A stretch of DNA of 64,000 bases from Trileptium ribeirensis. Taxonomy: Eukaryota; Nematoda; Enoplea; Enoplida; Thoracostomopsidae. The stretch covers positions 62,001 through 126,000 of the forward strand of contig JASANE010029130.1 in NCBI GenBank assembly GCA_030248225.1. The letters run 5' to 3'. Numbering within the stretch: the first letter of the stretch is position 1; every line of letters starts with the position of its first letter. This document shows, one piece after another, positions 1-12,200 of the stretch. The notes under the pieces were generated by a model. The model was not told the origin of the DNA, did no database searches, and saw only the letters and a program-made list of their open reading frames with translations. A program made the translations under genes and the position numbers.

Positions 1-1165
1 AAATTTTTTGTTCGGCAACAAAAGTGGTGACAAAATGTCTTTTAGTTGAACTATAAGAGCTCTGATCCCAATTTCCTGGTCAAAATGTCAAAAAGGTTTT
101 AAGGGTACTTTACCAGATATGGCTATTATACAGATACAAGTGTTTCGCAGCCCACATTTCGCGACATAGATTTCGCATCCAAAAATGCAGGATGGGATTG
201 GATAACTTGTGGGATTTGGAACTTCGCGGAACAAATGCTTTTTGTGCAACCACTTCCTGAAATTCTTTGGACTCTAATATAGTCCGTTGACCCTTTGCCA
301 GAAGTATCGATTTTTCAAATTTTGGCATGTTACTGTGGGTTTTTAACTTATATATAGCGACTGTCTGATGGATTATCAAGCACGTTGATTATGATCTTTT
401 TCTTATATAGCGTGCAACTTGACCATTTTATACATTTTCATATTACTGTACCGTTTTAACATTCGACGAATGCTATTTCCAAAATGTGGTCTGTTTCATT
501 TGTTGGTTATGTATTTAATGCAGGGCATCAAGAATGATATATATAGTTTTTGATACGCTGCATACGAAGGCTTTGTTACCTTGTGCCCAGCACGAATGTT
601 TCAAGCCTTTCAGAGTTATGTAGTCAAGGGCTTTAGGGCCGCTGAACCTGATTTCCAAAACATAATTTGTAGTCATTTGTTTTCGCGGAAGGCATGATGA
701 ATGGTTATATAGAGGTGTTCCGTACGCTTAACGTGACGGTTTGGTTTTATCAAGCTTAACACATATATGCTGTGATTTTTCAGTATTCAATGCGTTTACG
801 GTCGATGAATTAGATTTCCGAATATAATTTGTGTCCAGTTTTTCGGATATATTTCAGAATTTTATGATATTCAGAACGGTCAATATATAGGTTTTTCGGT
901 ACGCTCAGTATGATCAATGGTTACGAAGAATCCAATACGTTTCATATTTTTCAAGTAGTTTGAGGTGGTTTAAGATCGACCGTCGGTCAACCCGATTTAC
1001 CGAAAGAAGTTCGTCTGTCATGCGTTGTTTTCTGCGCCTCAAATAAGCCATTATCGATTCTGAGATATGCAAATAAGTGATTTGCCTTGGTTTCTCGCAG
1101 ACCATCGTTACAAGGCTTCAAGGGTTCCAGAGGTCCTAGAGTGGCATATATAGCAGATTCAGCCA
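1..1165. repeat. Degenerate tandem repeat, copy 1 of a ~1.2-kb dispersed family
   Basis: Blocks such as GATTTCC..AAAACATAATTTGT and TATATAG..TTTTTCGGTACGC recur every roughly 165-180 bp (near 469, 647, 811 and 990). The whole stretch aligns loosely, in the same orientation, with 29740-30990: shared pieces include CTTTAGTTGAA, TTCCTGGTCAAA, GCATCAAGAAT and a common end GGTTCAAGAGG/TTAGGGTGG. The left end is cut by the window edge. No long ORF is present. Probably an old satellite-like or non-coding mobile element; the family is not recognised. Confidence 0.55.
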
Positions 1166-1905
1166 AAAAAAATCAAAAATTGAAATATGGTGAATATTTT
1201 TTCAAATTTTTTACCTAAGGAAACGATTATGCATTATATAGGAAATTTTTGGCCCTTTTTACTCCAGAACATTTTTTGCCTTTCGGGCAATGTAACAGCC
1301 TACAAAGTTCCATAATCCTAATTTTTTATTAGGTGAACTTTTGTCAAAAAAAATCAAACTTCATCTAAAAAAATCACGTCGTTATGGCATGTCAGCTCAT
1401 TATAGAAATAATATTAGCAAACGGAAAACTCATCCAACTGTAAATTCCAACGCGCAACACACTTCGGTTAAGAAACAATTCTCGCGGATTGCTGTTAAAG
1501 CCTCTAGTACGGAAGCGCGAACGCTATAACCGTGTATTTAAAAAATTAATGCAACTGAGAGCGAAAAACACTTACAGTAGTCACTGCCTCCTGCGTCAAC
1601 ACCGCCGACATCCCACATTTCATTGTGTTCTTTATTGGCTCATCCACGTTAATTTGCATTGATTGCCAAGAGCTCCGATCAAGCCATCCATATGAATAAC
1701 ACACAGATGTTTAGCTTTAACATCCATCACGTTAGTGACTTCACACGAGCACAACACGATACGATTAATCAAACGGAGAGGTAATTCGGCTGATGGCTGT
1801 TTCAAAGTCATTAGATGATATATTGTACATGTGGGGCTATGCCCCGACCATCTCTTTTTTCAATAAAGTCAAGTTCAATGGTTAGCAAAAGGCTATTGGG
1901 ACACG
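1166..1905. other. No gene seen
   Basis: AT-rich sequence between the repeat and the minus-strand ORF. It contains only short ORFs without recognisable motifs. Confidence 0.5.
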
Positions 1906-2673
1906 TTATTGCGTATAGGAACAGCAAGGCTGCTGCTCCGCCTTTTCCGCTATGGTTGACGGAGAATTTGGCGGAGTTTGGGCGAGTACGGAGGCATTAC
2001 TTTTATACGCGCGCCACAACAGTTTTACCTCTTCGACCATTTTAAATCGAAAGCGGTTTTTGGAACTATCGACGCGCGTACCAGACATCACATTCCCTCC
2101 AGTCGCAGAGTATTCAAGAGGTCCTGCAGAGACGTAGTAGAGCTTCACCAATGAAGTGTCTTCGTTTGATGGCCACGCATAGGTCCCGTCCAGGTTATCT
2201 TTGAGAAAGGTTAGCTCCACAGTGTCATTCGGACCACCCGGTTCTAGCGAAAAAACCTTTGTCAGCTTACCGATGTATGGCTTCAAATCCCAGAAAACTG
2301 CGTAGAAAGCTTTGTCAGCCTGCTGCAAATTCCTCAATGGTTGCCACACAGTTTCCAAATGGCGTTTCAATTGGTTCAGCGTCATGTTCAGGCCAATGTG
2401 GATGCCGTCGTCATCAGAACTGGTATGCTCAGAAGTTGTAGAGTCGTCATCGGAATCAAATTGGTTCACTCTCTTTACGGTTACTGTTTTCTTTTGCAAT
2501 GGTGCATCATCTAAAGCGCCTTTTTTGCCCTTTGCTCGCAGTTCACGCGCTTCATTGCGAATAACTGCAGCCTGAATTGATTCTGGAGATGTGATATTTT
2601 CGCCATGAGTTGGGCGCAGTTTTCGCCTCCGCACGGGATTTGCCACTTTTTTATAAAACTCCTGTTCACGCAT
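1906..2673 (-). CDS. Hypothetical protein, possible Tudor-like tail, transposon-associated type
   Basis: An uninterrupted 255-codon frame from the first in-frame ATG. The frame stays open upstream to about 2757, but an ATG at 2762 lies in another frame, so the N-terminus is uncertain (frameshift or upstream exon). The N-terminal third is basic (motif NPVRRRKLRP). It is followed by a Ser/Asp/Glu-rich acidic linker (DSDDDSTTSEHTSSDDD). The C-terminal ~110 residues contain the patterns VELTFLKD, YAWPSNED and LVKLYYVSAGP. These resemble a small beta-barrel (Tudor-like) tail, with a YWP-type motif, seen in many uncharacterised and transposon-linked animal proteins; that resemblance is from memory and weak. 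It lies just upstream of CHMP1 on the opposite strand. It may be a host orphan gene or a mobile-element ORF. Confidence 0.45.
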   Translation of the reverse strand: MREQEFYKKVANPVRRRKLRPTHGENITSPESIQAAVIRNEARELRAKGKKGALDDAPLQKKTVTVKRVNQFDSDDDSTTSEHTSSDDDGIHIGLNMTLNQLKRHLETVWQPLRNLQQADKAFYAVFWDLKPYIGKLTKVFSLEPGGPNDTVELTFLKDNLDGTYAWPSNEDTSLVKLYYVSAGPLEYSATGGNVMSGTRVDSSKNRFRFKMVEEVKLLWRAYKSNASVLAQTPPNSPSTIAEKAEQQPCCSYTQ

Positions 2674-3185
2674 TTCTGGTGTTTTGCGAATTGCAGTGCG
2701 GGGTAATTGAGACCCTGATTCCACTTCGCATGGGATAGTCCAGCCAGGAATCCGTCAATCATAAAGCCTGTTCCAGGTGATTACACATACTTTTACAACT
2801 ATATGGAAGCACTTTCACAGCCGCTTGCGAGATACTAGTTTTTCATCGACTTTACAAGATAGGGTAGTAAGCGGTATACCTCACGCTAAGTATCAAACCA
2901 TAGTTTGTTATATTTTGTAGTTTATAATAACATGCAGGTTTGATTTACTATGTCGCATTTCCACGTAACCGACGGTTATGAATGGTGATGTTCGACCCCT
3001 GTCAGTTGTATATTTGTGATAATTTTATAAGCTACGTTAATTTCGTATACACAGTTCGTGACTGTTGTCTCTTTTTCTGCTGACTATAATGCCTGAAATA
3101 ACTTTTTCACGTTCGAACACATCATCAAAATTTGTTGTTTCATATTTGAACGATTTAGTCTTAGCCTATATTGATTGCATTTCAG

Positions 3186-3283
3186 AGCATTTGTTCAATT
3201 TAAAATTCGCTGCAAAGGAACTGCAGAGAAGCGCCAGAAAATGCGAAAAAGATGAAAAAACTGAGAAATTAAAGCTGAAGAAG
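3186..3283 (+). CDS. CHMP1: CHMP1 exon (N-terminal basic helix)
   Basis: Acceptor CATTTCAG ends at 3185 and donor GTAATG starts at 3284. Encodes (E/K)[12 protein letters not shown] through KLKLKK, matching helix 1 of CHMP1. The same frame is open upstream to ATG 3089, which would add a 33-residue non-homologous N-terminus. Confidence 0.85.
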
Positions 3284-6200
3284 GTAATGTCATATGTTGT
3301 TTATTGCGTGCCATTTCAAAAATATTACTTTTGCGTTTACATACTTTAATAAGAATTTGGAGTTTTGCAAGCGGTATGTTGAAATTTATTGATTACATGT
3401 AGGTCTTTAAAAGCTTTTTATGCTATTCAGTCAGACTAAAGAAGTAAGTTTATGAAAATTAGTTAGCTTTACTAACTATTTGCTTTACTTAGAAATCTTG
3501 CCATCTTTAAACTTTTTATGCTATTCTTGTCTGAAGGATACTTTTTATGCTATTCAGTCAGACTAAAGGATATGAGTTTATACTTATAAATCTAATCTTA
3601 TTCACATGCTAGTATGCATCGTTCTTCTTTCATGCTAACTTCAGTATAATTTTTACATCGTGAGTTATTTATATAATGTTTGCCAGTAATAAGCGTGATC
3701 TGTGTTTTTGTGATCCATTTCCTACCAGTGTTTCGCCAATTTTGAGCAGTGAACGTACCTGATAATGCTGCTTTTTGGAATAGATATCTGTCACTGGTCT
3801 GTTTTGTGAACAAAATTCTTATCAAATAAATATTAACAAAATCGGTTTTCAAATGAATATTAATAAAGTCGGCATGGTTATCAAAATCTGGTTTGCATAC
3901 GACATGTTTATATTATTTAGCAGTAGTAGCAATCAAAGTGTTCAATTTTACAGATACCTGCTGATAGAACTTGCTAAGCCTTATCTGCGAATTAAAAGAA
4001 TTTGTACATTTGCAAATGGAATTACTAGGTGGTTACAGTTAAGCGCTGGCGAACTGGTTTTTATATAATTCTGTCAAGCCACTCGGATGTGTTGATTTTC
4101 TGTTAGTATTATTACTGCAACGAATATGTATAATTAGTGTGTTAATAACAGGATAATAATATCGCGAAATATATTCAGTTAAAAATCCGACAGTCCAAAA
4201 TAATACGGCTTGAATTCGTCTCACTTCATCCGTCCCAGTATACAAAATTTAGAGCTCTTGGCAGCTAAATAAAATGTTTGGTCAGATGGGAATGTTTTAT
4301 TTTAGTGTATCCAAAAAGGCGACCATGAGTCTGCTCGAATTCATGCAGAGAATGCCATTCGAAAGAAAAACGAAGCACTGAACTATATGCGCATGAGTTC
4401 GCGGATTGACGCAGTCGCAGCTCGTGTGCAGACTGCGGTCACGACTCGCAAGGTACACTCATACAATATTGTATATTACACAGGTATTTTAAGAAACAGC
4501 CGTCTTGACAGGTACCAGCGAGTAGCCGATCCGAATAAGCTGGCCTGTCCTCAGGTAGGAAGTGGACTCCCGTGTTTAAATAAATGCAATTTTTTTAAAT
4601 TTATGTAACTTTCTGTTTTCAGCGTTTTAATGTTTTTAAACATTAATGACCACCGTTTGTACTGCTAAGACGACGTTTATGGCATGCAGATATTTGTACA
4701 TCAGGTAAAAGCACCATAAAATATGAATATAGAGAAAAAATTGCTCTCACTTTGAAATTTCTCTGTTTCATGCTTGAGAAAGTATGCGGTGTAGATATAG
4801 CTTTGCTGCAATGATTTCATGGTAAAATTCTCGCAAAACCGACATGAAATAGAGAGTTTTGAATTTAAGTCATTTGGGTGTCCCAACATTTTAGGTTATA
4901 GCTCTTGCCAAAGGAATTGATCGGGGATATAAAGACACCATTCAGAATCCTCTCATGCTCATTCGGACTTCTACAATGATTTTCATCTATGCATTGATTA
5001 TCAGAGGAGTCCTGATCGAGTTGTGGTCTTACATTTAAAAATACTGCAAAACAAGAAATTTGACAGTTGAAAGTTTCGTGGTTGTTGGGTGAATGCATAT
5101 AAAGTTGTTTAATATGTTAACACGTTGGTTTCATTGTTTTCAAATAACACCACTCAATGTTTGTTTACAATTGGGTTACATTTGAATATATCGGTCGTAT
5201 TCCCTCGTCTCCGTGTTCTCTATATCCTGACGCGATTATATAATACGAAAATATGTTAACTCACATTATTAAATGTTCTAGTTTATGATTTTTTCAGTTT
5301 ATGCTTTGTTTCGCCAACAAATAATTCTAATGTTTTGCGAATAGCAATTGAACAGCTGTTAATTCATGGCGAAAATTTTGCGTTTATTTCTGAGCGTGGT
5401 TGTATATTATTGGTATAGATTTTTTAAAGGCTACATGTTACCCGATACTGTTTTTCTTACTGTTCCTTTCAACGACTGTACTGTTCCGTATGCAAAATAT
5501 AGAGCTAGCATACTTTACTTCAAGGAAAATTGTATTCCCTAACGGCCACAAGTATGCACTTGATTACATTACCTTTATGCTTTGTTTTCAAAATCGGTAT
5601 TGTCTTCTTTAAGGTAACTCAGTCCTTGGGTGGAGTTGTTAAAGCGATGGATGCGGCAATGAAAGCTATGAACTTAGAGAAGGTAAGCAATTACCACTGG
5701 CCTGTCCGCAGTGAGTATGGGAACACTCACTTCACTAATTCTTCACGTTCTTAAGCTGTCCCCGTGTTCGCTCTGCCGAAACTTTTATGTATAACTAAAT
5801 CCGAAATTTTTAATGTCCCTAAATTTATGTTTTCTGTGTGTGAAATTTTTGCTTACCACTATTTCTAATGCTAAAATGTCTTTTGATAGCCTGAAAATAC
5901 TCGTTTTATAGTAAAAGTACATGAAAAAATAATCGTACTATAGTAAATGCACATGAAAATATGGAAATATTTAGCATTTAATCAAATCTACTCCGCCGCT
6001 TTGAAGTTCCCCTCGAGAATAAGTATGCTCCCTCCATTCGAAGTTACTCCTTTTTGGACGGCTGTGAACGGGCCATATTACGTATGTATCAGATCGACGT
6101 GACGGTGCTGCATTACGCACTTCCACAACGTAATGCCCATACGATCCCGGCTATCGTAACCTCGAGGGCGGAGCTAATGCGTTCTAATTTCTAATTCGGG

Positions 6201-9200
6201 TCAGTCCCAGGAGCCTACAGAGCTTAGCAAGCTGCATCAGCGCTTCACAGGATGTGTTCTAATCCTGCCGGACGGGTTGCGCAAGTAGCCTAAGCGGTAC
6301 TACCTTTGAGGTCCCTAATGAGTTGGCTCCGTCACCAGCTATCAGGTCAAAGAGACCATACCACTATTCCCTATCATCGTTCCACCGGGAAGTGTGTCAA
6401 GGTTTTCTTAAATTGAGTTTCTAGACTTTCTTGAACGGTTAATTTATTTAATTTAGCCAGTGGCGACACTAGGGTCCGACAAATCTTTAAGCGTTTAACG
6501 TTGGATCGCGTGTGGTTCCTTAGTTTGGGCGTTCAGCGAAAGTTGCGGTCTTGGACAAATTTTTCTTATTGGTCGCACTAGTCGTACTCACACAATAATG
6601 CAATTAATAATACAAATGGGAATCGGCGAGTCACGCTAAGGTTTGCTTCTTCTGTGCGCGGGTGTCAAACCTGAACGTGGGTCGTCGATTGGGGTGACGG
6701 ATTTCAAACCCTTCTCAGTACATATATCGCTATCATTGGTCAGTAAAACACAAGAACGCGATTGAGTATTTATTGATAAGTCAAAATCGGACATATATGT
6801 ATCGACATGAGCATATCGTACAAAAAAATACAACAAGTACCATGTCGAGGGGACGGTACGCTATCGGCTTTTGCAAGGATATGGGGCGGTCGGTCGGAGT
6901 CATCGCCTTTTTCGTGAGACATTCACAGCCGGCTGGTTCGAATCACGGCGTGAACAACTAGGCCTTTCTAATCGACAGCTGCGCTTACCTTACTCGAAAA
7001 CAACGGGAAGAACAATATGAAAATATATATACTGCCATGGGGTCAGTTAGTTATCGAGGCGCCATTCGCGTAACTACGACTGCTATGGTACTCCGGCTGG
7101 GCAACAGGTTCAGATAAAGCTAAAGGCGGCAAAATAATACAACGGACACTCTCGGAAATATCGGGCTAAGCGTGCACAACACAGGAATGATGGGCTTCTG
7201 GTTTTGCTCATCCTAATCAACAATGCTATGGTTCACGATAGATAAATATGGCAAAAAGAACAGTAAATGGATTAAGATTAAGATTAGATCAAGTTATAAT
7301 AAGTCAACAAGGGTTACAATTGTACAATAATTAGGCGTACAATGCATTAGAATAGGTACAAATTGGTGGGCTTACAATGGGTACGACTCTTAATTCGGAT
7401 GCGATAACGGGGTAACATTATTTTTCCCTTTTTCTTCCTACACGCATACGTACTTATAAATTACAAAACCGCGGGTACACAGCACTTACTCCTTCGGTAC
7501 ATGGTACAACAGACTAACCGTGATTCCAGGTTCCTGCGAAATTGTCCTTCAAATACAACAAAAATAAGAATACAAAATTTGGGCTTTGATCGGGACTCAT
7601 TTACAACCTAAATAACTGCGAAAATTGGACTTTCTCGTGTCCATAATCATTAGCCGGAATAGATTCATAATTGACGGGGTAAGATTTCTTCTAACTGGCC
7701 TAGAGGTCCCGGTAGAAAGAGATTGGGACTGAACTTTTCAGGTTTCCTTAACACAAAATTTACACTAAAATTTAACATGTGTGGTATACATTAATTGTAC
7801 TTTACCAACACTAGGAACTTTGATATTTTACTTTGACGACCAAAATTGTACATTTGGAAAAGGCGCTTGATCGAGCGGGATCCAGGGAAATGGACTAAAT
7901 TGTCGGTTTTAAGCCTAAAACGGGGTTCGTTCAGGGCCTTTGTTCACGCTGGGCTCATCGGAACAACGCTTTACATTCTTACCAAAAAGTATGGCTATGC
8001 CGAAATGACCGAAATACTGGAAATACATATAGTTACATAGCGAGACTCTTGGGCCTAATGATTCCTGATTTGTTCTGATTACATATATTTGTGCGAGGGC
8101 TTACATATATACGAGGGCGGGCAGATGACGTCGTGTTCCTGCAGCCATCGTCGCTGGGGCTCGATTTCGGGGAATATACGTAGTCAAATACGTAAATGTT
8201 GGCCATTAGGCTGTGGCCACGATTAATCTATCTTGTAACGATCCAGCATGAATCTGTTACACGTATAACGGAAATTTAAATGCAACTAGAGATATATGCG
8301 GCAAGCTACATATTTGCATAATTCCGCGTGAGAGTATGGATTGTTAAATGGAATGGATACAATTTGTATTCTTCTCACTCACTCACTCACTCGATCCACC
8401 ATCAGCCATCGAGGATATGTTAGGGACATTAGTTGCGGATGAAACTGATGGCAGAAGAATTCCGATGACTGACATCGGCGGCACGTTGATGCCTGAAAAA
8501 AGGCAAACAGCACGGCAGAAAACGTCTTACAGGCCTGGTAAGCAGCCAGAGGCGTGGAGCCGACGCTGGAAGGGAGGGGGCGGTAACCACATAAGAGGAC
8601 AAATTGTTCCATGATTCCACTACTCTATAGATGAAGAAATACTTTGCTGCGTCCAGGCGAGGTGCGGTAGGGAGACGTATTTTACATGGGTGACCCCTGG
8701 TTCGATCATCCCCAGCCATCAATACTAAATCGGTTACATTGAACATGAAATGGTTATTAAACAGTTTATATAAAAATATTAAATCTTGTCGTAATCTACG
8801 AGTAGATAGTTTTTGAAGTCCAAGCCGTCGGAGACGATCTTCGTATGAAAGATCTCGCAGGCCAATAACCCTTTTAGTTGCATAACGTTGTACTTTCTCT
8901 AGCAAGTTTACGTCGCGAATTAAGTGGGGGCTCCACGCCTCAGTGCAATATTCTTCTGATTAGTGTTAGTATTTGCGAAATTAGTGGTAATTGTTGCAGT
9001 ATCACTGAATCCTGAAAGCGGTGCTTATAATACCACATACTCAAATGTATGGTTTTCTGGAGTGATTATGTAATTAAAGGACGTGGGCAACCGAAAATAC
9101 CGGAGGAAGTTGGCAAATATGGTCCCTGCCTGAGCATGCCTTCAGATAGTGTTGTACCAACAAGGAATAACCTATTGTGGTTTTATGAGGACTTTAGCGT

Positions 9201-12200
9201 CGACTCTATGAAAAGTACTGAAACAGTAGGTAACACGGTTGCTTCAGCGATCAACAAGGCAATGAAAGGAGTTGTGGTGGGGATGTCTTTATTCCAAATA
9301 AAGTATCACTGTTCATCCCACTTGGTCGACAATCATCTGGTTTCCAGGCAGGGGTTACTGCTATATGCAGATTCGCAGAAATTCTAGAAGAAAAGAAATT
9401 TAAGAACAGAAGTATCGGTCTTGTTAACGATAATCATGCTGCACTTAATGCAATAGATAATACCCGAATCAGATCTTTGTGCGTGCTAGAATGCATAAAG
9501 CATCTTAATACGGTTGGTAGGACGAATAGCTTGAAACTAGGTTGGATTAAAGGACATTCTGGATTGTTTGGGAATGAAGTGGCTGATAGGTTGGCAAACA
9601 AGGAATCGTACACTGGGTTTGTGGGTCCCAAACCTTGTATTCCTATAAGTAATACAATTTTTAGACTTCCTTAAAAGAGTGTTCATATAGGGCACCATCA
9701 GTCAAAGCGGCGCGATGGAAAGAACTGCATGCAGACTAGATGTTTCTTCAAAGAAATTGCTAAAAGGAAATCCATGTTTCTATAGAAATTGAATAAAGAC
9801 AGAATGAGAATCGCCGTGCAGTTTGTTACGAGGCGCGGCAATTTTATGTAACATTTGAAAACTTTGAAGATGTAAGATAATGATAAGTGTAGAAGGTGCG
9901 GTAAAGATTTGAAGACTGCAAAACACCTGACTTTTGAATGCAGTAAATTAAGAGATTTAAGATTGAAATTTTTTGGGTATGGAATTTTGGATAGCTCCCA
10001 AAGCCATCAACTAAAATTGACCCAATTACCAAGTTTCTGGAATAGGATAAGATTTTAGATTCTTCAAACAGATTTGGGGTGCTGGAAAGGACCTAGGGTC
10101 CAACCAGATTACACTAACACCTCTTGCTGTCATTCATTCATTGCTACGAAGCTTTCTAAGGATGCGAGATGTAGCGTTTGGGTCAAAACCAGTTATAAAA
10201 TTGCTTCAATGTGACCCAATATACGTACATGAAAATGGTAATATCTCCGTAATCACTAGAGCTATTAGGTGTTATAGTCTTATTTTGTAGACTATTTCAT
10301 CCTCTATTAGCTGGATAATGGTGTGATGCTATTATATCTATTAATGTTGCAGGGTTGGGTTAAAGCCGTTCTTCTGTGGGGCCCATGAAACCCAAAATAC
10401 ACGAAAATAGTAGTATCTCCGCAAACGCCAGAGCTATATAAAGTTTTTGGACCATTTTTAGCAATTCATGGTTCGTTTTGTAATTTGATGCTTAATATAG
10501 CTGTGTACATCTCTCTAAGTTATATATTCAATACAACTCAGAATTCACCATCTTGGCGATAAGACAGGCTACTAGTTACGTGAATGGTACCCTACCAAGC
10601 GTCTTGTATCGCATGATTACTTTGCGATATTTTTGCAATGCTGGATTCTGCATGGCACGCACTTATTAATGAATATTGCCCCTGTTGAAATCTTTTACTG
10701 TAGGATGTCTCTGTAACGCAATTGTAGCGTCGCAAGGCAGGTTAAAAATTTGTGCTGCAAAGAAATTAAATTGTAATAGTGTTCTTCTAAAGAAGCTCAG
10801 TTTGCAGCTTTTCTTTCACCAGTAAATCGTAAAATCGGCGAGGTGTAATAAGTCATGGCGCCATGAGCGATATTAAAAAATATAAGTTCATTATAAGTGC
10901 ACCGTACGAGCTAATGTCTGAGTGTATACCACACTACCGGACAGTCCATTCGCAGAAAATTTTATTATGGGGGCTTGAACCGGGCCTCACATAGTTTGCA
11001 ACCATGTGGAGTCCAACTTTGCCAGTGCGCGTGAAATGGAGGCACCCCAAGTTCGAAGTTTGAAAAGTGTCAGAGTCTAGCATTTTTCGTAGAAAAAGTT
11101 AAAACCCGGATTGGATTAGCTGTCAAAATTGTTTTTTTGATAGATGCTAAAAGTAATTTTTGAAAAAATTTATGAAATTTTTAGCTGCAGCGTTGGGTTT
11201 TATTGAAAAATTTTGATCAATCTTTCATGTCTTCTTGGGTGTTTTTTCCGTGCTGATGGCAAAAGGTTTGCAAGTAGGCAGTGATCCAGGGAGTCCAAAA
11301 TTTTTCCAGGTGTACGAACTGGGGGCTTTTTTACCAGAGGGCACTTGAAAGTGCCACAGTCCCTGCCCCCACCGCACAGTATGGAGATTCCTGTACTATG
11401 CAAGCGCGCAGATGTAATTGTTTTGTGGTTCCTTTGCATGGGCCAGGGTGGTAACCTTCTATTCCAGAAACTCATATCTCTTCAACTTGGATGCAATGGG
11501 CAATCGAATTTGCTTTCGCTATAGAAAAAATTTGACCCAACAAAAGCCTATCGGCCACAAATTTTTGTGATCTGCTAGAAATGGTGTTCTTTGAAAATTT
11601 TTGCGTACTTATCTTTGTTATTTCGACTTTCACGCCGCACGTGGCAAACGAAGAACCCTCGTTTGCGAAAGCAGGCGTTTTGTCCACTTTGAAGAAACTA
11701 AAACAGTAAATAATGATGTGACGGTTAGCGATATCTTTTCCATGGCTGTTTCTAACAAAAGCTGTAAAACACGTTTTTGCACATTATGCGGTATTCAGTA
11801 TCAAGAAAAAATGGAATTTGTGCTATACCTAGGTCTCTGTAATTGGTGCTTCTTATTGCGACTCGCAATTAAAAATTCTTTATATTCTGAACATGTGGTA
11901 CGCAATCGCACTCGTTACAGAAGCATTGTTTTGCGACATTGTTTTCTTGGAAGACATTTATTTTGTGATAAAGTATTACAAAATGTCATGATTAAGTTTA
12001 AAACTTTTTACAGTTTGGGAATAATAAATTGTCAACTTAATTTTTTGTTGCTGAATATTCTGATAATTCTATCAACCGGCAGAAAATATGTATAAAGATT
12101 AGCACCGTTTTCTATTAATAATTATAAAACTGTTATTTACAGGTTTCGCAGTTGATGGATAAATTTGAAAAAGAATTTGAGAATCTTGATGTTCAGTCGG

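Noticed and set aside
6920..6960. GGTTCGAATC as a tRNA box B
   Set aside because: No box A at the right distance and no cloverleaf pairing.
8377..8393. (TCAC)n run
   Set aside because: Simple microsatellite of four to five units, not informative on its own.
11601..12095. 164-codon ORF inside CHMP1 intron 3
   Set aside because: No motif, erratic composition rich in Cys/Phe/Leu, and it runs into the splice acceptor region of a known exon.
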